From contig NZ_NJDE01000018.1 in the NCBI RefSeq assembly GCF_002205895.1, forward strand, positions 1-64,000: a stretch of DNA of 64,000 nucleotides, in the 5' to 3' direction. Within the stretch, counting starts at the first letter, position 1, and each line of letters starts with the position of its first letter. The notes under the pieces are model-generated. The model was not told the DNA's origin. It made no database searches and saw only the letters and a list, made by a program, of their open reading frames with translations. A program made the position numbers and the translations under genes. Shown one piece after another: positions 47,758 to 57,307 of the stretch. This stretch comes from Saccharibacillus sp. O23 (GTDB lineage: Bacteria > Bacillota > Bacilli > Paenibacillales > Paenibacillaceae).

Positions 47758-49319
47758 GTCTCAAAACGGACAACCGGGCTTTCGGCGTTCGGACCGAAGA
47801 CGGAATCGGCGACGCTTTTATGCGCGGCGCGGTCGGTTCCGCCCAAGACAGTCTCAAGACGAGGCGGCTGACGGCCGCGACCACGCTCGGCGATTGGGAA
47901 CGCTGGCGCGAGTTGGGTCAGCAGATCCGGCAGCATACGTTGGAGAATCTGGACTACTATCTGGGGCAGATGGCCGACAACGTGGAGCGGCGCGGCGGAC
48001 AGGTCTTTTTCGCCCGGACCAAAGAAGAAGCGAGCGGCTATATCCGACAAGTGATCGAAAATAAAAACGCGCGCAAAGTCGTCAAATCCAAATCGATGGT
48101 GACCGAAGAGATCGAGATGAATCACGTGCTTGCGGAAGCGGGCTGCGAGATCATCGAGACGGACCTCGGCGAATACATTTTGCAAGAAGACGATTGGGAC
48201 CCGCCTTCGCATATCGTGGCTCCGGCGCTGCATAAGAACCGCAATCAGATTCGCGACGTATTCGCGGACAAATTGAGTTATCAAGGCGACGAAACGCCCG
48301 AACATCTGGCTCGTTTCGCCCGCAAGGTGCTGCGCGAGAAATTCCTCGAAGCGGAGATCGGCATCACGGGCTGCAACTTCGCGGTAGCGAATCTGGGCGC
48401 GGTCAATCTGGTAACCAACGAAGGCAACGGCGATCTGGTCGCCGCTCTGCCCAAAACGCAGATCGCCGTAATGGGCATGGAACGGATCGTGCCTACGATG
48501 GAAGAGATGGAAGTGCTGGACAATCTGCTCTGCCGCAGCGCCGTCGGGCAGAAACTGACCAGCTATATCACGGTTATGGGGCCGCGCGCCGAAGGCGAAG
48601 TCGACGGGCCGGAAGAATTCCATCTCGTGATCGTGGACAACGGCCGTTCGGACATTCTGGCCGGCGAGTTCCGCGAAGCGCTGCAATGCATCCGCTGCGG
48701 CGCGTGCTTGAACGTCTGCCCGGTATACCGGCATATCGGCGGCCATGCTTACGGCTCGATCTATCCGGGACCGATCGGCGCGGTCATCACGCCGCTGCTC
48801 GGCGGTTACGACGATTACAAAGAGCTGCCGTACGCTTCCAGCCTGTGCGGCGCCTGCACGGACGTCTGTCCGGTCAAGATTCCGCTGCACGAGCAGCTCA
48901 TCTTGCACCGGCAGAACATCGTCTCTCAAGGGCGGACAGGCGCCGCCGACCGGATACAAATGAAAGCGGCCGGCAAATTTTTGTCGTCGCCGGGCTTGTT
49001 CGGCAGCACGCTGCGGCTGGCTTATTCCATGACCAAGCTCATGAGCCGACACGGCCGCATCGTGCGCGGCCCGGGCCCGATCGAAGGCTGGATCGGCATC
49101 CGCGACATGCCGCAGCCGGTGAAGAAGCGCGACGGATTCCGCGCTTGGTACGAGAACCGGGAGCGGCCGGACGGCGCTGCGGCCGAGACCGAAGTCGCGG
49201 ATCGGACGGCAAGAACCGCCGGCGATCTGAAGACGACAGAAGTAGGGCCCAAGCCCGGCCGCGACGTCTCGGTCGAAGAAGCTTCGTCCCGCATCGGCAG
49301 AGGAGGCGATAACGCATGA
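47754..49319 (+). CDS. lutB: L-lactate oxidation iron-sulfur protein LutB
   Basis: A 521-residue protein: an LUD domain (about 55-300) and two [4Fe-4S] ferredoxin motifs, [12 protein letters not shown] (near 311) and CGACTDVCP (near 362). The last ~45 residues are polar, rich in Glu, Arg and Gly, and longer than I recall for LutB. The ATG overlaps lutA and the stop overlaps lutC (both ATGA), so the three genes are translationally coupled. Confidence 0.95.
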   Translation: MSLKTDNRAFGVRTEDGIGDAFMRGAVGSAQDSLKTRRLTAATTLGDWERWRELGQQIRQHTLENLDYYLGQMADNVERRGGQVFFARTKEEASGYIRQVIENKNARKVVKSKSMVTEEIEMNHVLAEAGCEIIETDLGEYILQEDDWDPPSHIVAPALHKNRNQIRDVFADKLSYQGDETPEHLARFARKVLREKFLEAEIGITGCNFAVANLGAVNLVTNEGNGDLVAALPKTQIAVMGMERIVPTMEEMEVLDNLLCRSAVGQKLTSYITVMGPRAEGEVDGPEEFHLVIVDNGRSDILAGEFREALQCIRCGACLNVCPVYRHIGGHAYGSIYPGPIGAVITPLLGGYDDYKELPYASSLCGACTDVCPVKIPLHEQLILHRQNIVSQGRTGAADRIQMKAAGKFLSSPGLFGSTLRLAYSMTKLMSRHGRIVRGPGPIEGWIGIRDMPQPVKKRDGFRAWYENRERPDGAAAETEVADRTARTAGDLKTTEVGPKPGRDVSVEEASSRIGRGGDNA

Positions 49320-50038
49320 CGACATCTTTTTCGCAGCCGGATAAGCGCAACCCCGCAGGTTCGGGCGGCTCTAACCGCGACGCTTTCTTAAGCCGCGTCG
49401 CCGAAAGTCTCGGCCGTCCCCGCAGGACGGACCCCGTGCAGCGGCCGGCTTGGAAGCATACGGTCCATCTGGACACGCTCGCGGACCGGACGACGGAGCA
49501 ATTGGTCGAGGTGCTGAAAGAACAATGCACCTTCATTCATACGCAGGTGATCGAATCGACGCCCGCGCTGCTGCAGCGGACGCTAGACGACCTGATCGCC
49601 GGCTTCGGCGGCGGTCCGGTCATCCGATCCGGCGATCCGCGGTTCGCCGAATACGGCTTGAACTTCCCCGGCGGCTCCGTCTGGTCGCCGGACGCTAGCC
49701 GCGAAGACAACGTCCGCCGCGCGGAGGCGGCCAACGTCGCGCTCGTGTTCGCCGACTACGCGCTGGCCGAGTCCGGCACGGTCGTGCTGGAGAGCCGGCC
49801 CGACCAAGGACGGGCGCTGCACTTCCTGCCGGCGCATTATATCGGCGTGATCCAGCGAGACCGCATCGTGCCTCGCTCCACGCAGGCAGCGGCGGCGCTG
49901 AATCGCCGCCACGAAGCCGGCGAAGCGCTCGGCTCCTGCATTAACCTGATCTCCGGCCCTTCCAACTCGGCCGATATCGAGATGCAGCTCGTGGTCGGCG
50001 TGCACGGACCGCTCAGAGCGACTTATGTGTTGATTTGA
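49316..50038 (+). CDS. lutC: L-lactate oxidation protein LutC
   Basis: A 240-residue LUD-domain protein. Residues 1-45 form a helical lead; the LUD core has [16 protein letters not shown] and [20 protein letters not shown], the family end signature. It lacks Fe-S motifs, as expected. It is the last gene of lutABC and is followed by a strong terminator. Confidence 0.95.
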   Translation: MTTSFSQPDKRNPAGSGGSNRDAFLSRVAESLGRPRRTDPVQRPAWKHTVHLDTLADRTTEQLVEVLKEQCTFIHTQVIESTPALLQRTLDDLIAGFGGGPVIRSGDPRFAEYGLNFPGGSVWSPDASREDNVRRAEAANVALVFADYALAESGTVVLESRPDQGRALHFLPAHYIGVIQRDRIVPRSTQAAAALNRRHEAGEALGSCINLISGPSNSADIEMQLVVGVHGPLRATYVLI

Positions 50039-50042
50039 CGCC

Positions 50043-50076
50043 AAAAAGCTGCCGAAGACATCTTCGGCAGCTTTTT
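50043..50076. terminator. Terminator of lutABC / ispH
   Basis: A 16-bp perfect stem (AAAAAGCTGCCGAAGA) with a two-base apex; T run on both sides. The two genes converge here. Confidence 0.85.
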
Positions 50077-50129
50077 TATTCGATTCTTGTGTATAACTTC
50101 TACTCCCGCTCCGCTAAGCGACGAACCTC

Positions 50130-51086
50130 TTACTCCGCGACTTTGGTTTTCGTCCGAACCGGCGGCAGCAGTTTCTTCATGTCGACGGTACGTTTGAGCT
50201 CCCAAGTCGAAGGATCGCTTTCTTCGAACTGTTCGAGATAGTTGATGACTTCTTTGGTGATCGGCGTCGGCGTGGAAGCGCCGGCCGTTACCGCGACTTT
50301 CCGAATCCCCATCAGCCATTCCTGCTTGATCTCGCTGACGTCCGACACGCGGTACGCGGTCGTGCCCGCGATCTCTTCCGAGACCTGCGCGAGCCGGTTG
50401 GAGTTGTTGCTCCGCGGATCGCCCACGACGATAACCAGATCGGCTTGACCGGCCTGCTCGGCGACCGCTTCCTGCCGCACTTGGGTCGCCAGACAGATTT
50501 CGTTATGGACTTCGGCTCCCGGATAACGTTCCAGCAGTTTTTTCATAATATGCTTGATATCCCATTGGCTCATCGTCGTCTGGTTGGTGATGATGATCTT
50601 GCCCGCCGGCACGTCCAGCGCATCGATCTCTTCTTCTTTCTCGATCAGATGCACATGTTCCGGAGCGATGCCGATCGCGCCTTCCGGCTCGGGATGGTTT
50701 CTTTTGCCGATATATACGACTTCGTAACCGTCCGCCGTCTTATCGCGGATCAGGTCGTGCGTCTTCGTCACGTCCGGGCAGGTCGCGTCGACCGTCGTCA
50801 GTCCGCGTTCGCGCGCGCGCTTGCGCACTTCCGGCGATACGCCGTGAGCGGTAAAAATAACCGTTCCTTTATCGACCTTCTCCAGAATCTCGAGCCGGTT
50901 CGGCCCGTCGAGCGTAATGATGCCTTCGTCCTCGAACGATTGGGTCACGTGCGCGTTGTGCACGATCATGCCGAGTATATAAATAGGCCGCGGCAGATCG
51001 AGGTTCTGAGCCGCCTGTCTGGCCAATACCATCGCGTCGACTACGCCGTAACAGTAGCCGCGCGGGGCGATACGCAATACTTCCAT
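50130..51086 (-). CDS. ispH: 4-Hydroxy-3-methylbut-2-enyl diphosphate reductase (IspH)
   Basis: A 318-residue Fe-S enzyme, last step of the MEP isoprenoid pathway. The three cluster cysteines are in [10 protein letters not shown] (Cys12), DATCPDV (near 101) and [11 protein letters not shown] (near 195). The long Bacillus-type form GYCYG replaces GFCAGV. It depends on Fe-S clusters from the suf system. The probable -10 TATAAT lies at 51140-51145. Confidence 0.96.
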   Translation of the reverse strand: MEVLRIAPRGYCYGVVDAMVLARQAAQNLDLPRPIYILGMIVHNAHVTQSFEDEGIITLDGPNRLEILEKVDKGTVIFTAHGVSPEVRKRARERGLTTVDATCPDVTKTHDLIRDKTADGYEVVYIGKRNHPEPEGAIGIAPEHVHLIEKEEEIDALDVPAGKIIITNQTTMSQWDIKHIMKKLLERYPGAEVHNEICLATQVRQEAVAEQAGQADLVIVVGDPRSNNSNRLAQVSEEIAGTTAYRVSDVSEIKQEWLMGIRKVAVTAGASTPTPITKEVINYLEQFEESDPSTWELKRTVDMKKLLPPVRTKTKVAE

Positions 51087-51165
51087 CTATCAGCACCTGC
51101 TTTCGGATTCATGGCTTAAGCGCACCAGCGCATACCCCGATTATAACGTATCGGAAGGCGCGAAG

Positions 51166-51215
51166 AAAGGCGGCGGGGAAACGACAGCCTGTTCGCCGTT
51201 TTTCCCGCCGCTTTT
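51166..51215 (-). terminator. Terminator of the kinase gene
   Basis: GGCGGCGGGGAAA and TTTTTCCCGCCGC pair around a 20-base loop, ten bases past the kinase stop. T tracts occur on both strands. Confidence 0.65.
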
Positions 51216-51225
51216 TCGGCAGCTT

Positions 51226-52818
51226 TTACTCGGCCCGATGCCGATTCCCGCTTTCTTCGGATGTCTCCGCGCTTTTTTCCGTTTCCGGTTCGAAACTTTC
51301 TTGTTCGGCCGATTCCTCGCGCTCCGAGACTTCGTCCGCGTCCGAAGCCGCTTGGACCTCGGGGAACAGCGCGGGCAGCCAGATGATGAACGTGGTTCCT
51401 TCACCTTTGACCGTCACGACTTCGACCGAACCTTGATGTTCGTCGATGATCCATTTGGCGATCGACAGTCCGAGGCCCGTTCCCGGCGTTTTGCCTCGCG
51501 ATTCGTCCGCCCGGTAGAAGCGTTCGAAGATATGCGGCACTTCGTCTTTGTCCATCCCGATGCCCGTATCTTTCACCCGGATTCCGACCTGTTGGCGATA
51601 GAGCAGCACGTCGAAGCGCACTTCGCCTTCCGGCGTATACTTGAACGCGTTCTCGATAAAAATGAATAACATCTGCTGCAAGTAGTCTTTGTTGCCCACT
51701 ACCGCGATGCCCTCCAGCGAAGACAGATCTCCCGGCAGCCAGTCGGCGCGATGCGGCAGGAATTGAGCGCGGCGAACCACGTCTTCGACGAGCGGGCCGA
51801 ACTCCAGCAGTTCTTTTTGCATCGTCTGACCCGCATCCGCGCGAGCCAATGACAGCATGTCGCTGATCAGACGGCTCATGCGTTCGGATTCGTCGGCGAT
51901 ATCGCCGATCGCTTCGACCGACATCTGCCGCAAATCTTCTTCGCTCAGTCCCTGCGGCATGCTGTCCATCGTCCAGATTTTCTTGAGCAGATCCGTGTTG
52001 CCCCGAATAGTCGTGAGCGGCGTGCGCAGTTCGTGCGAAGCGTCCGACACGAAGCGGCGCTGCGTCCGGTACGATTCTTCGAGATCTTTATAGAACAACT
52101 CGGTACGCGACATCATGCGATTGACCGTGCTGATCAACTGTCCGACCTCGTCCTGCGGGCCGGTATAATCGATCCTCACGCTCAAGTCGCTGCTCGTCTG
52201 CACCGCATTGGCCGCTTCGATGACTTTGCCGATCGGCGCCATCGATTTCCTCGCGAGAAACATGCCGAGCGTGGCGGCCAGAATCAGCGTCGCGAGCGAA
52301 CCCAGTACCAGAATGAAACGCATGTCGGACATCATGTTCTCGGCTTCTTCCGTGCTGGCCGCGATCTGAAGCAGCACGGGAGCGCCCGAGACGTCGGTCT
52401 GCATCAACTGCTGATACATCAGATACGGTTTGCCGTTCGCGTTGATCTGACTGAAGTCTTTGACCACGTCCGCAGGATCGGCCGGCACGTCGAATTTGAA
52501 AGCTTCGCCGCCGTACATCATATTGTCGGACTGCTGGATTTTGTTCGTATTATAATAGTAGATCTGCACATACAGCCGCCGATCGATCGTCTGCAAAATA
52601 TTGTTGACGTTAATCCGCGAACTCACCGTTCCGTCGCTGTTGATGCCCGGCGCGGTAATGCTCTGCCGAATCTGGTCGCTGATCCGGCTTCGCCACGTAT
52701 CGTACGTGCTCACGTAAGTATTGTAATAAACGAACGTATAGATGACTCCGCTGAACATCAACAGCGTCAGCGCGAGGATGCCCGAATACCAGGCGGTCAA
52801 ACGTAAACGGATGGACAT
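51226..52818 (-). CDS. Sensor histidine kinase, HAMP-HisKA type
   Basis: A 530-residue membrane kinase. Two membrane helices (about 10-30 and 170-192) bracket an outer sensor of about 140 residues; then HAMP, HisKA (SHELRTPLTT, His near 262) and the ATPase domain with DTGIGMD and GTGLGLS. The C-terminal 45 residues are Glu/Ser-rich, an unusual acidic tail. It lies 19 bp after its partner regulator and near an HtrA protease gene, which suggests an envelope-stress sensor such as CssS or MprB. Confidence 0.92.
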   Translation of the reverse strand: MSIRLRLTAWYSGILALTLLMFSGVIYTFVYYNTYVSTYDTWRSRISDQIRQSITAPGINSDGTVSSRINVNNILQTIDRRLYVQIYYYNTNKIQQSDNMMYGGEAFKFDVPADPADVVKDFSQINANGKPYLMYQQLMQTDVSGAPVLLQIAASTEEAENMMSDMRFILVLGSLATLILAATLGMFLARKSMAPIGKVIEAANAVQTSSDLSVRIDYTGPQDEVGQLISTVNRMMSRTELFYKDLEESYRTQRRFVSDASHELRTPLTTIRGNTDLLKKIWTMDSMPQGLSEEDLRQMSVEAIGDIADESERMSRLISDMLSLARADAGQTMQKELLEFGPLVEDVVRRAQFLPHRADWLPGDLSSLEGIAVVGNKDYLQQMLFIFIENAFKYTPEGEVRFDVLLYRQQVGIRVKDTGIGMDKDEVPHIFERFYRADESRGKTPGTGLGLSIAKWIIDEHQGSVEVVTVKGEGTTFIIWLPALFPEVQAASDADEVSEREESAEQESFEPETEKSAETSEESGNRHRAE

Positions 52819-52837
52819 GACAGAGGGCTGCCCCCTT

Positions 52838-53530
52838 TTAGGAATCGCTTCTCAAGATGTAACCGGCGCCGCGGATCGTCTGGATCAGGCGTTTGCCGCC
52901 GGATTCTTCGGTCTTCTGGCGCAGCATTGCCACATAGACTTCAAGCACGTTCGACTCGCCGCTGTAATCGTATCCCCAGATTTTGTCCATGATCAGGTCC
53001 CGCGACAATACGCGCCGCGGATTCAGCATGAACAAATGAAGCAGTTCGAATTCTTTGGCCGTCAGCTCGACCCGTTTGTCTCCCCGCGTCACTTCCCGGG
53101 AATCCACGTTCATGACCAAATCTTCGAAGCTCAGACGCTCGCCGTCGTCTTCGCGCACGCTGTCGGTCTTGCGGCGCAGAAGCGCGCGGACGCGCGCCAG
53201 CAGTTCTTCGAGAGCGAAAGGTTTGACCAGATAATCGTCCGCGCCGAGATCCAAGCCTTTGACCCGATTTTCCAGCTCGTCTTTGGCGGTCAACATCAGC
53301 ACCGGAACGGCGCTGCCGGCTTCGCGCAATCTGCGCACGACTTCGAAACCGTCCACCTCGGGCATCATCACGTCGAGCACGAGCAGATCGGGATCGGTCG
53401 TTCTCATCAGCTTCAAGCCTTCCGCCCCGTTGGGCGCCGTGTGGACTTCGTAGCCTTCGAAAGCCAAGCCTCGGCGAAGCATGGAAATGATTTTCTCGTC
53501 GTCGTCTACTACCAATATATTCGATCGCAT
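52838..53530 (-). CDS. OmpR-family response regulator
   Basis: A 230-residue regulator. The receiver has DDD (9-11), phospho-acceptor Asp53 in VLDVMMPEVDG and Lys in VKPF; the OmpR winged helix follows (IQTIRGAGYIL near the end). It is the partner of the kinase downstream. Its sequence recalls MprA/CssR-type regulators, which control htrA genes; here an htrA gene lies just upstream. GAGGAG is 13 bases from the ATG. Confidence 0.94.
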   Translation of the reverse strand: MRSNILVVDDDEKIISMLRRGLAFEGYEVHTAPNGAEGLKLMRTTDPDLLVLDVMMPEVDGFEVVRRLREAGSAVPVLMLTAKDELENRVKGLDLGADDYLVKPFALEELLARVRALLRRKTDSVREDDGERLSFEDLVMNVDSREVTRGDKRVELTAKEFELLHLFMLNPRRVLSRDLIMDKIWGYDYSGESNVLEVYVAMLRQKTEESGGKRLIQTIRGAGYILRSDS

Positions 53531-53565
53531 CTTTTTCTTCGTTCTCCTCTACATGCTTTTTTATT

Positions 53566-53574
53566 ATTGTAGCA
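53566..53574 (-). promoter_or_regulatory. Extended -10 for the two-component genes
   Basis: TGCTACAAT on the minus strand, 36 bp before the regulator start and after the htrA terminator. Confidence 0.45.
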
Positions 53575-53611
53575 ACGTTCGCTTGCCTCCGCACTCTTTT
53601 TGACGCAAAAA

Positions 53612-53633
53612 CGGGAAGGGTCTCCCCTTCCCG
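53612..53633 (-). terminator. Terminator of the HtrA gene
   Basis: CGGGAAGGG pairs with CCCTTCCCG, followed on the minus strand by TTTTTGCG. It separates the protease gene from the two-component genes. Confidence 0.8.
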
Positions 53634-53658
53634 CTCTTTCTTTCCCTGAAGGCGGAAA

Positions 53659-55317
53659 TTATCTGCCGCCGAACGGGTTGACGAATCCGTTGTTGTTCTC
53701 GCTGTTGTTCGAATTGTTGTTCTGCTGCGCCGCAGCGGATTCTTCGTACACGTTGCGGTCGGCGATCGTTACTTTGAGATCGACCTTCTTATCGTTGCGC
53801 ACGACGTTCAGCGTGATCTGGTCGCCGACTTTGAGCTTCTGGATCGCCGTGATCAAGTCTTGGCTCGTCGCGTAAGGCGTGCCGTTGATGCCGGTGATGA
53901 TATCGTAGCTGCGCAGATCGGCTTTGTAAGCCGGCGAACCGTAGAGGACTTCGCTGACGAGCGAACCTTCTTTGGTCGTTACGCCCATTTGCTGCGCGAT
54001 GCTGTCCGACATGGTCGTCAAGCTGGCGCCGATGAACGGAACGGCTTCTTTCGGAATCTCTTGGTTGTTCTTCAATTGTTCCACGACGTTCTTGATCGTG
54101 TTCGAAGAGATCGCGAATCCGATGCCCTGCGCTTCCGTGCTGACGGCCGTGTTCATGCCGATGACTTCGCCTTTGAGGTTCAGCAGCGGGCCGCCGGAGT
54201 TGCCCGGGTTGATCGAAGCGTCGGTTTGCAGCAGGTGTTTGTACTGCGTCGCTTTGCCGGTCGTTTCGTCGGAGATGGAGATTTCGCGTTCTTTGGCGCT
54301 GAGCACGCCGGCCGTTACCGTATGCTCGAAGCCTTCCGGGTTGCCGATCGCCACGACCCAGTTCCCGATCGCCATGTTGTTCGAGTCGCCGAGCGAGATA
54401 TAAGGGAAGTCTTTGCCGTCTGTGCTGGTGATCTTCAGAACCGCAAGGTCGAGATCGGCGCTGTGTCCGAGCAGTTTGGCTTCGTAAGGTTTGGTCGTGC
54501 CGTCCACCGTCACTTGGATGACGTCGCCGCCTTCCACCACGTGGTTATTGGTCAGGATGTAACCTTCTTTATCGAAAATGAAGCCTGTTCCGAGTCCGAG
54601 CGGCGTCAACTGATCCGAAGAAGAACCGGAATTGCCGCTGCCTTGATTGCTTCCGCCGTTTCCGCCGCTGCCTCCGTTTCCGTTTTGGCCGCCGAAGAAG
54701 TATTGGAAGAACGGATCGTTGAAGTTCGAGCTGCTGTTGTTGGTACCGCCGCCGCCTTTGGACAACGTTTCGATCTTCACGACCGAAGGACTGGCTTGAT
54801 TCACGACGTCCGCGATGTCTTTGGAAGAATCGATCGTGTAGCCCGCGGTCGTCACGCCGCTGGATTTCGCCGGCGTCGTCACGGCGGCCGTAGGCGTCGT
54901 CGCCGTTCCGCCGCCCGAGAACCAGCCGGCATGTCCGGCGGTGAAGACCGAACCGGTGATGACGATCGCGCCGAGCGCTCCGGCCGCGAACGAAGTCAGC
55001 GCGTTCTTGAACGAAGACTTGGGCTTCTGGTTATAGTTCCAGTTGCCGCCCGATTTGGAACCTTGTCCGTTCGGCGTTCCGTAAGAATCGTATCCGCGAA
55101 TCGCGCTCGGCGGCGTCACGTCCACGTTCTGCACGTTCTTCGCTTCCGCGTCGGACGAGTTGACCGATTGGAACGGTCCGTACGAATAATAATAAGAGGA
55201 ACCTTCGCGGCCGCCGCCCGCTTGCTCGGAGGAGCTTGCGTTTAGATTATCGCTGCTTCCGCTGCCGTTTGTCGCGTTGTTTTCGTCATAACCGTTACCG
55301 TATTTCTTTTCGTCCAT
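53659..55317 (-). CDS. htrA: HtrA/DegP-type membrane serine protease with PDZ domain
   Basis: A 552-residue trypsin-like protease. A Gly/Asn/Ser-rich cytosolic lead (1-115) precedes one membrane helix (about 118-140). The outer part has His in NNHVVEGG (near 258), Asp in DLDLAVLK (near 289) and Ser in NPGNSGGPL (near 373), then one PDZ domain (about 440-530). It degrades or refolds damaged envelope proteins. ATG 55317 has GAGGAGG upstream. An adjacent two-component system may control it. Confidence 0.94.
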   Translation of the reverse strand: MDEKKYGNGYDENNATNGSGSSDNLNASSSEQAGGGREGSSYYYSYGPFQSVNSSDAEAKNVQNVDVTPPSAIRGYDSYGTPNGQGSKSGGNWNYNQKPKSSFKNALTSFAAGALGAIVITGSVFTAGHAGWFSGGGTATTPTAAVTTPAKSSGVTTAGYTIDSSKDIADVVNQASPSVVKIETLSKGGGGTNNSSSNFNDPFFQYFFGGQNGNGGSGGNGGSNQGSGNSGSSSDQLTPLGLGTGFIFDKEGYILTNNHVVEGGDVIQVTVDGTTKPYEAKLLGHSADLDLAVLKITSTDGKDFPYISLGDSNNMAIGNWVVAIGNPEGFEHTVTAGVLSAKEREISISDETTGKATQYKHLLQTDASINPGNSGGPLLNLKGEVIGMNTAVSTEAQGIGFAISSNTIKNVVEQLKNNQEIPKEAVPFIGASLTTMSDSIAQQMGVTTKEGSLVSEVLYGSPAYKADLRSYDIITGINGTPYATSQDLITAIQKLKVGDQITLNVVRNDKKVDLKVTIADRNVYEESAAAQQNNNSNNSENNNGFVNPFGGR

Positions 55318-55533
55318 CTCTATTGTCCTCCTCGCTTTTCGGGCTGTGCCGAATAACGTAATTTTGATTAAGCTTTCGCGTGTCTTCATTCGGTAGTGCG
55401 TCGTTTGCTTCTGAAGTTATTTTCGCCCAGCAACCTTAATTGCACATTAAAAGAGGTATAAAGATTGATAAGAAAAAGAAAAAAGCGTATTGACGCCGTT
55501 GGTAACGCTTACCGAATTCTGCGTATCAAAAAA

Positions 55534-55555
55534 AGCTTTTCCGTAAGGAAAAGCT
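55534..55555 (-). terminator. Terminator of liaFSR
   Basis: AGCTTTTCC pairs with GGAAAAGCT around GTAA; followed on the minus strand by TTTTTTT. Confidence 0.85.
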
Positions 55556-55599
55556 CCGGTTTCTTGCTGCCCGTCGTCAAGCTGCTTTCCGGGCGTTTT

Positions 55600-56259
55600 T
55601 CAAGACCTCGCCAAGCCCTGCCGGTGCGCATAAATCGCGAGCTGCGTCCGGTCTTCCAATTCGCATTTCATCAGCAGGTTGCTGACATGCGTCTTGACCG
55701 TCTTGATGCTGATATGCAGCTCTTCGCCGATCTCTTTGTTGCCCATGCCTTCGGCGATCAGCAGCAGCACTTCTTTCTCGCGTTCGGTCAGCGGCGAAGA
55801 ATCGGCCGCGACGGTCCGCTGCCGGATGCCGCGGGTCAGCGCTTGCGAAACGTCGCCGGTCATCACCGGCATGCCGCGGTAAGCGCCTTTGAGCGCGTAG
55901 ATCAATTCTTCGGCCGTCACGGTCTTCAGCACGTAGCTGACCGCTCCCGCTTCGATCGCTTCCATGACCAGTTTGTCTTCGAGGAAGCTGGTCAGCATGA
56001 CGACGCGCACGGCCGGAAACTCGGACACGACGACGCGCGTCGCTTCCGTTCCGTTCATTTCCGGCATCATCAAGTCCATTAGGATCAGATCCGGCATCTC
56101 CCCGCCTTCCGCCGCAGACGCACGCAGACGTTCGATCACTTCACGGCCGTTTGCCGCTTCTCCGATGACTTCAAATCCCGGTTCCAGCATCAGATACGTC
56201 TTGAGGCCCATCCTCACCATGTCGTGATCGTCCGCCAGCAGGATCTTGATCTTCTCCAT
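55600..56259 (-). CDS. liaR: LiaR-type response regulator (NarL/LuxR class)
   Basis: A 219-residue regulator with a receiver (Asp62 in ILMDLMMPEMNG) and a LuxR HTH (LTEREKEVLLLIAEGMGNKEI). It is the output of the LiaFSR cell-envelope stress system. Its start overlaps the 3' end of the kinase gene by 89 bp in another frame; no clear ribosome site other than GGAAGAG is present. Confidence 0.93.
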   Translation of the reverse strand: MEKIKILLADDHDMVRMGLKTYLMLEPGFEVIGEAANGREVIERLRASAAEGGEMPDLILMDLMMPEMNGTEATRVVVSEFPAVRVVMLTSFLEDKLVMEAIEAGAVSYVLKTVTAEELIYALKGAYRGMPVMTGDVSQALTRGIRQRTVAADSSPLTEREKEVLLLIAEGMGNKEIGEELHISIKTVKTHVSNLLMKCELEDRTQLAIYAHRQGLARS

Positions 56260-57295
56260 GCTCTTCCACTGCCTTTCCTTCTGTAAATTTAGGTATATGT
56301 ACGCGAATCGTCGTGCCCGCGCCGGGTTTGGTCAGAATCTCCGCGCGTCCGCCGAGCTTCTCCGCGCGTTCTCTCATCGTCATCAAGCCGTAAGACCCCT
56401 GCTTCTGCGCCGCGCCGCCGGAAAATCCTTTGCCGTCGTCGCTGATCGACAGCAGTACCTGCCGTTCGTTTTCGCGCAGCGACAAGCTGACCATGCTCGC
56501 CTGCGCGTGTTTGACGATATTCGCCATCGCTTCCTGCACGATCAAGAACAACTGCTGTTCGATCGCTTCGGACAGTTCTTCGCACAGCTCGACGTCTTTG
56601 ACGCCTTTGAGTCCGTTCTGAATACAGTAATCCGGAAACCAACGATCCAACGCCGCCGGCAGCGCGATCCCTTCGAGTTCGACCGGACGCAGCTGCGCGA
56701 TCAACGCCCGCATCTGTTTCTGGGCCAGATTGGACATCTGGATCAACTGCTGCATGACCTGCGCCGCGGCGTCCGGGTTCATCGCCTGAACCTTGGGCAG
56801 CGAAGCGGCCGACATATGGATCGCGAACAACTGCTGGCTGACCGAATCGTGCAGATCGCGCGCCATTCGGCGGCGTTCTTCGCGCACCGCGCTTTCGACA
56901 AGCTGTTCTTTGCCGACCGCTTCGCTTTCGCCCAATTTTTGCAGCAGTTTGGTCTTGGTCTCGATCGAATCCATCATCACGTTAAACTCGCGATAGACGC
57001 GGGTGAACGATTGGTCTTCCGTATCGCCGAGCCGCAGCGCCAGATTGCCCTGCGACACCTGAAGCATGCTGTAATGCAGCACGTCGATGCGGCGCTGGAT
57101 ACGCTGTCCCGCGATATAACCGGTCACGACCGCCACGAGCACCGCCGCCAGCAGATAGAACACCCAGATGCGCGGCGGAAAAACCTGTACGAAGCCGTAC
57201 AGGCTGAACCAATAAAGCAAAGCGGCGAGAATCCCGCCGCTTAGCAGAAAATAAAAGAGTAGCTCCCACTTCGTGTTTTTCAATAAGTTTCCCAT
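56171..57295 (-). CDS. liaS: LiaS-type sensor histidine kinase
   Basis: A 374-residue kinase with two close membrane helices (about 13-34 and 43-62) and almost no outer loop, HAMP, then HisKA_3 (His149 in RDLHDSVSQQ) and the ATPase domain (DDGKGF, GSYGLMTMRER). Such intramembrane sensors detect lipid II-binding antibiotics through LiaF. The last ~30 codons overlap liaR and look unconserved. AAGGCGG precedes the ATG; liaF ends 12 bp before. Confidence 0.93.
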   Translation of the reverse strand: MGNLLKNTKWELLFYFLLSGGILAALLYWFSLYGFVQVFPPRIWVFYLLAAVLVAVVTGYIAGQRIQRRIDVLHYSMLQVSQGNLALRLGDTEDQSFTRVYREFNVMMDSIETKTKLLQKLGESEAVGKEQLVESAVREERRRMARDLHDSVSQQLFAIHMSAASLPKVQAMNPDAAAQVMQQLIQMSNLAQKQMRALIAQLRPVELEGIALPAALDRWFPDYCIQNGLKGVKDVELCEELSEAIEQQLFLIVQEAMANIVKHAQASMVSLSLRENERQVLLSISDDGKGFSGGAAQKQGSYGLMTMRERAEKLGGRAEILTKPGAGTTIRVHIPKFTEGKAVEEHGEDQDPAGGRSRHGEDGPQDVSDAGTGI

Positions 57296-57307
57296 GGCCG
57301 ACCGCCT

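Noticed and set aside
55318-55533. A CssR- or PhoP-type direct repeat upstream of htrA
   Set aside because: AT-rich hexamers such as TTAATG and ATTAAG occur, but without convincing regular spacing.
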